A stretch of 64,000 nucleotides of DNA. It comes from Bacteroides sedimenti. Lineage in GTDB: Bacteria > Bacteroidota > Bacteroidia > Bacteroidales > Bacteroidaceae. Location: assembly GCF_040365225.1 (NCBI RefSeq), contig NZ_AP028055.1:2232001-2296000 (forward strand), read 5' to 3'. Of the stretch, positions 35,949 through 44,399 are shown one piece after another (position 1 is the stretch's first letter; every line of letters starts with the position of its first letter). Below the pieces are notes generated by a model. That model worked only from the letters and a program-made list of their open reading frames with translations, did not search any database and was not told the origin of the DNA. Position numbers and translations under genes: made by a program.

Positions 35949-38900
35949 TTACTTAGTGAGCTCCAAATCAATACTCATTCCGTCGTGGCAGTTGAACAGG
36001 AGCACCGTCTCGTTTTTACCGACCGATACAAGCTTGCAATCGGGGGTCTCTTTCACGTTCCACTTCCCTTTCAGGGTAACTTTTACTGGAATGGGGGTGC
36101 TTACATTGTCAATCCACGGACGGGAATAGATGCTTCGCTCTACCCTTTTGCCATCCTTATCGAACAACTCATCGGACGGACCGGAATAGAGGTTCAAATC
36201 GGGGTTGGCAACTGTGAGCAGCAGCTTATTCTTTTGTTCACGCGTCATCAGCAAGCAGGTGGTATCCACCTTCTGCACAATGCCTTCGGGTAAAATGCGC
36301 GGTGTTTCGAACAGTACATACGAGGTAATTCCAGTTGGGATATCTTTCACAATATGGGCATTCCTGTCTTGTTGAAGTACCTTGTACGAAGGCTTCTTGG
36401 CAAAAGCAGCCAGTTGTGCCTGCGAAATCTGGGGCAGAATGGCATATTCGTACTTTCCTCCTTTAGGTGCTTTTCCGTGATTGATTACCAGCGAAACGAA
36501 ATTGCCTTTTGTCTCTTTCTGTGTATCCTGCGCCAATGAGTATTGCGGGAAATGGATTTCCGGCTTCAAATTGCTCTGCCCCTCTTTGTTTGGAACATAA
36601 TAGCCGGTTGAATTCACCGGATCAATCCAGGTGTTGTTCGTTGAAGCATTATCCAGCCAACATACTTGCACGCTGTCTGAATAGGCTGCCAGCTGAAATA
36701 CGGTTGTTTCCGTATCGTAATTCTTATTGGTGTTCTCGATATCGCTGCCTAGGCAGACAATACGGTTATCAAAGAAATGGTAAGACTTGCGGGCACGCAT
36801 TGAGCCGTTGTATTTATCATGCTCGTGCAGTTTCATGCCAAAGGCACCATTGGTGCGTTGTTGGGAAATCCCTCCGGCAAAGCTTTCGTCGGAATAGAGC
36901 ATCTCTTCAAATCCGGAATAGACATCTACGTTGAGGACGTTTGCCTTTAACTGCGCTACCGGTAGATGAATAGCGGTGGTTCCGGGAATGCGTCCCCAAT
37001 CGAACCCATCGTGCTGCCAACTGCTGGTGGTGGGAGTAACTGAATCGCCCGGCAGGGCAGTCAGGATCTGCAGACTTCCGTGTGCCAGATAACGACCGTA
37101 CCAGTTTGCTCCCAAATAATGCTCTGCAGCCCAAAGGTAGCGGGAGTGTCCACGTGCCACTGCTGCCCAATTGCTTCGGCGTTGCACGGAAACACATCCG
37201 TATCCCAGCGCCAGGTTACCTTGTGGATCGTTCTCGGCTTTGAAGCCTTTTTTCTGCAAAGATTCCACCAATCGTTTCTCCTCTTTGCTGCCTTTGTTGG
37301 CAACGCGCAGGAAGGCAGCAGCCATATCTGCATCGTAAGGCTGAGCGCCATCAGGGGTACCAGCTAGCGCCATGATTCCATATTCCATCGGAATCAGTGT
37401 TCCCTTACCATTGGGATGGCGTCCGGACATAGACAGCGGGAAATAGTTTCTATTGCAGTAGAAACGCATGGTTAGTAGTACATTCTTAACGGTTGAATGT
37501 CCCAGTTCGGAAACACGGAACGAAGTTCTGCTCAGCAGATAAATCATGTTTGAAGCTCCTTCGAGCCCCCCTACCGCATAAGCCGGATAGTTGTTGCGAT
37601 GGTGAAATGCACCGCCGTCTTTCTTGAATGCCCCAGCCAATCCGGTGGCAGGCAGGCAGCCGTTATTTATCCAGCGAGTGAAGGACTTGAGGTACTGAAC
37701 CTTCAGGGGCGAGTTGTCCATAATCAGGATGCTGGCAATTCGTCCGGTTGTTTTGGTATTGAACGAATCCATATCCATTCCCGGCGCCGAAGGATTTATG
37801 TACACCTCATTGGTCATGGCATACCATTGCATTGCCTTCTGTGCCTCTTCCAGCAATCCGGCCTCGCGAAGCACATCCTTCATCAGGTAACAGGAGGTGT
37901 AATATCCGCGGAAGCTGTATCCGTAATGAGTGAAATTACCCAGACAGCTACCATAATCAATACCCTGATCGCAGGCAAACTGGTACATCAGCAAGAACAT
38001 CGACTTCAGTTCCTGCTTAGCCGGCTCATTGTCTGCATTGTTATAGGCAATGGCAATGCGGTTCATCAAATCGAAATAGGCTTTTAGCTCCATGCCCATC
38101 TTGTCATAAAGATTCTTGTTCCAGTTAGGAAGGAAGCGCTCGTAAGCCTCGGCTGCACGGTTGAAATAGATGGGTCGGCCGGTAATGATTCCATCTTTTA
38201 CAGTGATGTGATACTCTTCGAACTTAGTTCGTAAATTGGCCATTGCCTGCTGAGTAAGTTTACCGGGGGTATAAATCAGGTTCCGAAATCTTTGCCCTAT
38301 CAGCTCCATGTCTTTCTTTTCCTGTTCGGACACACTGCTGTCAAGGGCAATATCCGGTTTCAGAAGAGAGCAATCTCTTACTATCAGCCAGTGATTATCT
38401 GTGCCGGCATTCACAAAAGGCACTTGATTATCGGCCGTTTGATGTCTATGGTCGGTCTTGGCAGCCAGCACCATCTGGTCGAAACAGAGCATTCCTCCGG
38501 TTGAAGGTGCCGAAACACGGAGCTCATTCATCCCCTCCTCGGGTTTTCCTTGCATGTCTCTTTCAAAGCATACCCAGGCAGCCCGCCATCCCTTAAAGTT
38601 TATATGAAAGTCGAACCAGGAACACTCCTTGCCATCTTTATAGAAGGAAAACCTTACTTTTTCGTCCTTTGGCTGGTCATTGTACACCCACACCACAAAT
38701 GTGGAGAGATAGGTGTCTTTTCCTGTGGGATCCTTCGGTTCAAAGGGGATATCGTGTTTAAGCGACAGAGTGGCTCCGGGCTGATATTTCCATTGCAGGG
38801 ATTGCTGTCCGTCCCTGTGATACTGACCGGTTATATTAACCTGGCTACCTTTCGAAGTTGTAAATCCGGACACTGAGCCGGCTTCCTCGAACGACAGAAT

Positions 38901-38990
38901 CTTCTCGTGCTTTACCTCTTGAGCATTAGCATGGCTAAGGGAGGCAAAACAGAGAGAAAAAAGCATGTATGCAAAAGCAGAATTTCTCAT
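35949..38990 (-). CDS. PL8 family lyase (chondroitinase ABC-like)
   Basis: This 1013-residue lyase resembles chondroitin sulfate ABC lyases of Bacteroides, which have about the same length. A signal peptide (about residues 1-24, ending HANAQ) is followed by an N-terminal beta-sandwich with a Trp-rich face (FDFHINFKGWRAAW), then the toroid with FHHRNNYPAYAVGG carrying the presumed catalytic His and Tyr. The loop MSGRHPNGKG contains the usual Arg-His, and WYGRYLAHGSLQI precedes the C-terminal sandwiches. Unlike the first PL8 protein it has no sorting-like tail. It lies downstream of the SusC/SusD operon on the same strand but beyond a terminator, so it probably has its own promoter in the 39.0-39.1 kb gap. 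Expected products are unsaturated disaccharides for GH88. Confidence 0.93.
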   Translation of the reverse strand: MRNSAFAYMLFSLCFASLSHANAQEVKHEKILSFEEAGSVSGFTTSKGSQVNITGQYHRDGQQSLQWKYQPGATLSLKHDIPFEPKDPTGKDTYLSTFVVWVYNDQPKDEKVRFSFYKDGKECSWFDFHINFKGWRAAWVCFERDMQGKPEEGMNELRVSAPSTGGMLCFDQMVLAAKTDHRHQTADNQVPFVNAGTDNHWLIVRDCSLLKPDIALDSSVSEQEKKDMELIGQRFRNLIYTPGKLTQQAMANLRTKFEEYHITVKDGIITGRPIYFNRAAEAYERFLPNWNKNLYDKMGMELKAYFDLMNRIAIAYNNADNEPAKQELKSMFLLMYQFACDQGIDYGSCLGNFTHYGYSFRGYYTSCYLMKDVLREAGLLEEAQKAMQWYAMTNEVYINPSAPGMDMDSFNTKTTGRIASILIMDNSPLKVQYLKSFTRWINNGCLPATGLAGAFKKDGGAFHHRNNYPAYAVGGLEGASNMIYLLSRTSFRVSELGHSTVKNVLLTMRFYCNRNYFPLSMSGRHPNGKGTLIPMEYGIMALAGTPDGAQPYDADMAAAFLRVANKGSKEEKRLVESLQKKGFKAENDPQGNLALGYGCVSVQRRSNWAAVARGHSRYLWAAEHYLGANWYGRYLAHGSLQILTALPGDSVTPTTSSWQHDGFDWGRIPGTTAIHLPVAQLKANVLNVDVYSGFEEMLYSDESFAGGISQQRTNGAFGMKLHEHDKYNGSMRARKSYHFFDNRIVCLGSDIENTNKNYDTETTVFQLAAYSDSVQVCWLDNASTNNTWIDPVNSTGYYVPNKEGQSNLKPEIHFPQYSLAQDTQKETKGNFVSLVINHGKAPKGGKYEYAILPQISQAQLAAFAKKPSYKVLQQDRNAHIVKDIPTGITSYVLFETPRILPEGIVQKVDTTCLLMTREQKNKLLLTVANPDLNLYSGPSDELFDKDGKRVERSIYSRPWIDNVSTPIPVKVTLKGKWNVKETPDCKLVSVGKNETVLLFNCHDGMSIDLELTK

Positions 38991-39095
38991 AACAGTTTCT
39001 TTACTGATAATGTTTTAAACAAAATAAAGGGTTATTTTTTAATAAAAGAAATTTATGGAAAAGTTCTTCTGGGAATAGTAGAACTAGAGTGAATT

Positions 39096-39124
39096 AAAAA
39101 GGGTGACATTGCGGTCACCCCTTT
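39096..39124 (-). terminator. Terminator of the SusC/SusD operon
   Basis: GGGTGAC at 39101-39107 pairs with GTCACCC at 39114-39120 around a 6-base loop. On the minus strand the stem is followed by TTTTTAATT. It lies 25 bases after the small surface lipoprotein gene and separates it from the PL8 gene. Confidence 0.85.
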
Positions 39125-39149
39125 TCATTCCAACAAACAAATAAACACA

Positions 39150-39509
39150 CTAATTAATTGTGATTGTAAGTTCTTTCACAACTGTTTTTTCTCCGTCATA
39201 ATTGGTATTCCCGGCGAGGAATGTTACAACATAGGTTCCTGGATCGGCATACTTAAAAGAATATGTGGTCAAAGAGTTTGATATATTCTTAATTGCCACG
39301 CCTCCTGCTGGATAGACAGCTCCTGTTTTACCAGAATAGAAAGTAACCCAGTTGGGAGTTCCCGATATTTTAAACACCACATCCGAACCGGCTGCATAGG
39401 TATTTGATTCGCTCAATGCAACATTAAAGTCAACATCTTCGAGTGCTTTATCACACGATGATAGTCCTATGAACATGAGCAGTATTGCAAAAATATGTTT
39501 TAGTTTCAT
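39150..39509 (-). CDS. Small surface lipoprotein at the SusE position
   Basis: The 119-residue protein starts at ATG 39509, 13 codons inside the longest frame, which yields a clean lipoprotein signal (MKLKHIFAILLMFIGLSSC). The mature part of about 100 residues is one strand-rich, Ig/PKD-like domain (FKISGTPNWVTFYSGKTG ... YVVTFLAGN). It follows SusD by 32 bases and ends the operon. Genes at this place usually encode surface glycan-binding proteins, but those have several domains and 300 or more residues, so this is an unusually small example. Glycan binding is inferred from position. Confidence 0.8.
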   Translation of the reverse strand: MKLKHIFAILLMFIGLSSCDKALEDVDFNVALSESNTYAAGSDVVFKISGTPNWVTFYSGKTGAVYPAGGVAIKNISNSLTTYSFKYADPGTYVVTFLAGNTNYDGEKTVVKELTITIN

Positions 39510-39541
39510 GATTATCTGATTTTTAGAGATTTGAACTAATA

Positions 39542-41137
39542 TTACCACAACGGATTTTGAACCAACGCCTTATTCAATCCAAGCTCTTTAGTTGGGATTG
39601 GAAGGAACTCATGTCTCTTTTCCGTTCTTTTTGCATAAAGTGCCGCAAATCCTTTTGCTGTTTGCCAACGTGAAGTATTGGCCACGGCAGCTCCCAGATT
39701 ATCATGAACAGCAGTTACATAGTCACCCCAGCGTACCAGGTCGTATTTACGAAGACCTTCGAAGCAAAGTTCGCGTCCGCGTTCATCTTTCAGTTCCTGT
39801 TTAAATTGGTCGTAAGACAATCCGCTTAACGGAAGTACTCCTGCTCTTGCTCTTACTTTGTTAATGCATTCGTAAGCCAAAACGGTAGGACCCTGATTTA
39901 CTTCATTGTCGGCCTCAGCAATCATTAGCAATACATCTGCATAGCGAAGAAGCGGGAAGTTTTCGGGTGTACGGTTTTTATCTTTCGGGAACAATGTTTC
40001 CCATTCACGGCGGAATTTACCGCAGTTACGTTGTACAATGTTCGTAGCCGCCCAGTTGGTCTTCACACCTTTGTTATAAGTATAAGGCGCCATTGATAAG
40101 TCGCGGCGTGCATCCGGAGTTGTTCCATTCTGAGTTTTCAGGTAAAGATCCCAAAGAATGGTAGTACTGGAGAAAAATCCGTAACCATATCCGTCACCGT
40201 TTGCAATATTTGGATCGGCATTATTCAGAATACCGTTCACATTACCGATACGTCCGGCAGAATAGTGTCCTTCTGTACGGTTGCCAAGGAATTCAGCTTC
40301 CCAGATGGATTCATTATATTTCGTATCCACCTTGTCACTGGCCATATTTTTAAACAATGCATAAACATCGGGATTCAGATCGTGTTTACCGGAGTTCTTC
40401 ACTTCGTTTGCCCAACGAAGAGCTTTTTCATAGTAAGGCTTACCTCCATTTGACGGATATCCTGCACGGGTAAGACATACACGTGCCAACACACCTTCTA
40501 CAACAGTCTTCTTAACATGAGAAACTGAAGGATTATAAACTGTATTGTCTACCATATCCACACATGCTTCCATTTCATTGATTACGAAATCGAGCACTTC
40601 AGCCTGTGTGCTTTTCGGTGTATTCACTTTTGTTACATCCTTTTGAGACTCCGTTTTCATAGGAACATCTCCCCATGCCTGTGCTAGCAGAAAATGATAA
40701 TATGCTCTCAGGAAACGTGCTTCTCCTTTGTAACGAGTACGAAGTGATTCGTCCATAGTAGCCCCGTCAATCTTTTCCAGAAGCAGGTTTGCATTATTAA
40801 TTCCGGCATAAAGGGCAGTCCATGTATCCAACAGGATCGTATTACCGGGTGTATGGTCATTGACATAAACCTCACCGGAGATATTGTTACGGTCGTAGTA
40901 GCTCAGATCATCTACTCCTGAAATCAAACAGGAATAGTTGTTCCCATAAACTGTTTCTTGGTGAATGGTACTGTACACCCCTGTCAGGGCATTATACACC
41001 TCTTCGGCATTTTTATAGTAGGTTTCCGGAGCCACAAAATCAGAAGGCTCTGTCTCCAGAAAGTTGCTGCAAGAAGACAATACAGAGGTCATTGCTGCAG
41101 CTATCAAGATTGATTTAATTCTATATTTGGTATACAT
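39542..41137 (-). CDS. SusD/RagB-family glycan-binding lipoprotein
   Basis: The 531-residue outer membrane lipoprotein (leader ending LSSCSNFLETEP) forms the lid over the SusC channel and captures oligosaccharides at the cell surface. The SusD hallmarks are present: YYKNAEEVYNALTGVY near the start, RFLRAYYHFLLAQAWGDVP in the TPR part, and the C-terminal segment FEGLRKYDLVRWGDY ending FLPIPTKELGLNKALVQNP. It starts 18 bases after SusC, in the same operon. In this setting the ligand is probably chondroitin sulfate or hyaluronan oligosaccharide. Confidence 0.95.
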   Translation of the reverse strand: MYTKYRIKSILIAAAMTSVLSSCSNFLETEPSDFVAPETYYKNAEEVYNALTGVYSTIHQETVYGNNYSCLISGVDDLSYYDRNNISGEVYVNDHTPGNTILLDTWTALYAGINNANLLLEKIDGATMDESLRTRYKGEARFLRAYYHFLLAQAWGDVPMKTESQKDVTKVNTPKSTQAEVLDFVINEMEACVDMVDNTVYNPSVSHVKKTVVEGVLARVCLTRAGYPSNGGKPYYEKALRWANEVKNSGKHDLNPDVYALFKNMASDKVDTKYNESIWEAEFLGNRTEGHYSAGRIGNVNGILNNADPNIANGDGYGYGFFSSTTILWDLYLKTQNGTTPDARRDLSMAPYTYNKGVKTNWAATNIVQRNCGKFRREWETLFPKDKNRTPENFPLLRYADVLLMIAEADNEVNQGPTVLAYECINKVRARAGVLPLSGLSYDQFKQELKDERGRELCFEGLRKYDLVRWGDYVTAVHDNLGAAVANTSRWQTAKGFAALYAKRTEKRHEFLPIPTKELGLNKALVQNPLW

Positions 41138-41155
41138 AATAATTCGCTTTTAAGG

Positions 41156-44100
41156 TTATAATGTCAGGTTCAGACCAAAAGAAAAGCTTCTTGAACGAGG
41201 ATAAGCAGAATAGTCGAATCCTGGTGTTAACGCAGAGTGTCTTACAGATACTTCAGGATCGAATCCGGAATAATCGGTAATGGTGAATAGATTTTCTGCC
41301 GACAAAGAAACTTTTGCACTCTTGATACCCACTCTCTTGATCAGTGAAGTTGGTACGTTATAGCCCAATGACACATTTTTCAAACGAAGGAATGAACCAT
41401 CTTCCACATACAAAGATGAATATTGCTGAGAACCCTGAGCATCAGCACGAGGAATGTTACTTGTAGGATTTTCCGCAGTCCAACGGTTAATGTACGAAGC
41501 ATACATATTTGTATTCTTTCTCTTAGCAGGATTTTCGAAGAACAACCGGTTCGCATTTAAGATATCGTTGCCGTAACTCCACTGGAAGAATATATTCAGT
41601 TCAAAATTCTTGTAGGTAAAGTTATTAGTGAAACCACCAGTATGTTTAGGCTGGCCGCGACCAATGATGGTACGGTCGTTGTCATTTACTACGCCATCTT
41701 TGTTAATATCCACATATTTAGGATCTCCCGGTTGAATTACTTCACGGCTTGCGGTATTATTTGGAATTCCGCTCTTCAAGACATAAGCACCTGTAGGAGT
41801 AACATCAAAATCTTCGTATTTATATGTTCCGTCATATAAGAAACCATACATCATTCCTGAAGGACGGTTAAGCATGGAGATATATGCATACTGACTGTTG
41901 TATTTGTTATCAAATGCTACAGAGTTAAGCATGGATTCCTGGTTAAGGCTCAGGCCTTTGATCTTTCCAACATTGAAAGCAATATTGAAACTACTGCTCC
42001 ACTGGAAATTTTTGTTTTTGATATTATCTGTTTCTAATGTAAATTCTACACCTTCATTACGCATACGTCCTATATTCATGTATGTTGAAGAGAAACCTGA
42101 TGTTGGAGGCAGATCAGCATACAAAAGTAGATCGTAAGTATTCTTGCGATAAACATCTGTTGTCAGTCGGATGCGATCCTGGAAGAATCCCAGGTCAAGA
42201 CCAAGGTCGTACTGTTCGGTTGTTTCCCACTTCAGCTTTTCATTAGCCATTGATGAAAGGATATATCCAGTTGAATAGGCATTGTCATATACATACTCAG
42301 TAGAGATACCTGTATAGAGTTTTGCCAATGAAGCAAAATCTGATACACGGTTGTTTCCGGTTTTACCCCAGCTCAGTCTCAGTTTACCGTTTGACAACCA
42401 TCCCAGTTTCTTAACTGCTTCTTCACGGCTGAAGTTCCATGCTACTGATCCAGAAGGGAAATATCCCCAGCGGTTATCAACAGGAAACTTAGATGAACCA
42501 TCGGCTCTGTATGAGAGAGTTAGATAATACTTAGACTTGTAATTATAGTTAAGACGAGCCAGATAAGACATCATGGTATTTTCGCTTAGAGATGCATTTA
42601 CAACGGGGGGGTCTCCTTTACCTAAACCGGCCATACCAAACGATTCGTTGGTAATATGGTTTACTGTTATATCATGGTTTGAGGCATAATTACCTTGGAA
42701 AGTAATACCGGCCAGAAGATTTAAGTTGTGTTTCTTTTTAGAGTATGCGTAAGTCAATACATTCTCATTCAACCAACCGCGACTTTCGCTTTCATAAAGG
42801 TAAGCATTGTTTCCCTTGCTCTGGGTATTCTTCGGGTTTGTATTACCTGTACGCGTATTGGGACCGTTAAACTCTTCGCGTCTGTAGTTTACCAAGTGGT
42901 ATCCGCCGGATACTTTTAGTTTCAGGTTTTTGATAAATTCATATTCAAGAGATGCATTTGCAGAAAGGTCGTCATTTACGCGTTTACGGTATTCATTTCT
43001 TGCAGACAATACAGGGTTGAAACGATAATCTTCTGCCATATTTACATCCGGGTCAACCAATTCATCCAGTAAATCAGTACCCGACGGAGAAACCGGACGA
43101 TATCCCCATACACTATACATCAGGTTATTCGTTGCACTCCATGAAGAAGTGGAGGGAGCAGAACCGTTGGTGATTGCACGCGCATAGTTGGCATTCATGG
43201 TCACACGAAGCTTGTCGCTTACTCTCTGTTCAAGATTTAAACGACCCTGATAACGGTTAAAGTCGGATGCAATGATTACTCCTTGCTGATTTGTGGCAGA
43301 AAGAGAAGCTGCATATTTTAGATCGTCTTTTTTACCGGTAAGTGAAACATAGTGGTTATTAGTTATCGCTGTACGGAAAATTTCATCCTGCCAGTCATAG
43401 TATGGCATATCACTGTAAGACTCCAGAGTACGTCCATCTTTGTAGTAAGAGCTTGCCATATCTTCGGGAGTAGTAATTTCCTGCTGTAATTTTACAAATT
43501 CATAACCATTCATCAGAGGGATGGTTTTTGAAACATTCTGCATTGAAACACTTCCGTTGTATGTCACAACCGGACGTCCTTCTTTTCCACTTTTGGTAGT
43601 AATAATCACAACCCCATTGGCACCACGGGCACCATAAATAGCAGTGGCTGAGGCATCTTTCAGAATATCGATTGACTCAATATCGTTAGGGTTCAGTGAG
43701 CTGGCATTGGATGACTCCATTGGAAATCCGTCGATAACATATAAAGGTTCACTACTTTGAGTCAGTGAATTGTTACCGCGAATAACAATATTCATTCCTG
43801 CACCTGGCACACCATCATTTGATGATACCTGAACACCAGAAATACGTCCGCCCAGCGCCTGATCAATCGAAGTAACCGGTGCTTTCAGCATGTCTGTTAC
43901 ATTTGCTTTAGCCACGGACCCTGTCAGGTCTTTTCTCTTCACATCACCGTAGCCGACAGCTACTACTACCACTTCCTCAATGCTTACCGCATTTTCTTCG
44001 AGTGTTACACTAATAACTTTCTGATTTCCAACAGAAACTTCCTGGGTTTTGAATCCCATAAAGGAAAACTTCAGCACATCCTTTGGTGTAGTCTGAATAG

Positions 44101-44290
44101 TAAATTTACCGTTAATATCGGTAACTGTACCAGCAGTTTTCCCTTTTACAACAACATTTACACCCGGCAATCCCTCACCGGATTTGTCTTTCACAGTACC
44201 GCTTATCCTCACTTGAGCAAATACCGGTACGACCGTAAATGCTGTAAAGAGAAAGAAAGCAATAAACAATTTAAAATTTGATTTTATCAT
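41156..44290 (-). CDS. SusC/RagA-family TonB-dependent transporter
   Basis: This 1044-residue outer membrane importer starts at ATG 44290 (MIKSNFKLFIAFFLF), which places the signal peptide correctly; the longest frame begins 19 codons earlier in sequence that is not leader-like. Domain order is signal peptide, carboxypeptidase-like regulatory domain (VRISGTVKDKSGEGLPGVNV), TonB box region (IEEVVVVAVGYG), plug (RGNNSLTQSSEPLYVIDGFP and IYGARGANGVVIITTK) and a 22-strand barrel ending FSFGLNLTL. It pairs with the SusD gene 18 bases downstream. It lies 109 bases after a PL8 gene on the same strand and may share its transcript or have its own promoter. Confidence 0.96.
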   Translation of the reverse strand: MIKSNFKLFIAFFLFTAFTVVPVFAQVRISGTVKDKSGEGLPGVNVVVKGKTAGTVTDINGKFTIQTTPKDVLKFSFMGFKTQEVSVGNQKVISVTLEENAVSIEEVVVVAVGYGDVKRKDLTGSVAKANVTDMLKAPVTSIDQALGGRISGVQVSSNDGVPGAGMNIVIRGNNSLTQSSEPLYVIDGFPMESSNASSLNPNDIESIDILKDASATAIYGARGANGVVIITTKSGKEGRPVVTYNGSVSMQNVSKTIPLMNGYEFVKLQQEITTPEDMASSYYKDGRTLESYSDMPYYDWQDEIFRTAITNNHYVSLTGKKDDLKYAASLSATNQQGVIIASDFNRYQGRLNLEQRVSDKLRVTMNANYARAITNGSAPSTSSWSATNNLMYSVWGYRPVSPSGTDLLDELVDPDVNMAEDYRFNPVLSARNEYRKRVNDDLSANASLEYEFIKNLKLKVSGGYHLVNYRREEFNGPNTRTGNTNPKNTQSKGNNAYLYESESRGWLNENVLTYAYSKKKHNLNLLAGITFQGNYASNHDITVNHITNESFGMAGLGKGDPPVVNASLSENTMMSYLARLNYNYKSKYYLTLSYRADGSSKFPVDNRWGYFPSGSVAWNFSREEAVKKLGWLSNGKLRLSWGKTGNNRVSDFASLAKLYTGISTEYVYDNAYSTGYILSSMANEKLKWETTEQYDLGLDLGFFQDRIRLTTDVYRKNTYDLLLYADLPPTSGFSSTYMNIGRMRNEGVEFTLETDNIKNKNFQWSSSFNIAFNVGKIKGLSLNQESMLNSVAFDNKYNSQYAYISMLNRPSGMMYGFLYDGTYKYEDFDVTPTGAYVLKSGIPNNTASREVIQPGDPKYVDINKDGVVNDNDRTIIGRGQPKHTGGFTNNFTYKNFELNIFFQWSYGNDILNANRLFFENPAKRKNTNMYASYINRWTAENPTSNIPRADAQGSQQYSSLYVEDGSFLRLKNVSLGYNVPTSLIKRVGIKSAKVSLSAENLFTITDYSGFDPEVSVRHSALTPGFDYSAYPRSRSFSFGLNLTL

Positions 44291-44399
44291 ACTATATAAG
44301 ATTAAAGGATCTTTAATTAAATTTTTCTCCGATGCGTTCAAAATCAAAAAATCATGGTTTTTAAAATTAATATAAAGACAAATTAAACAAGCTAATATT

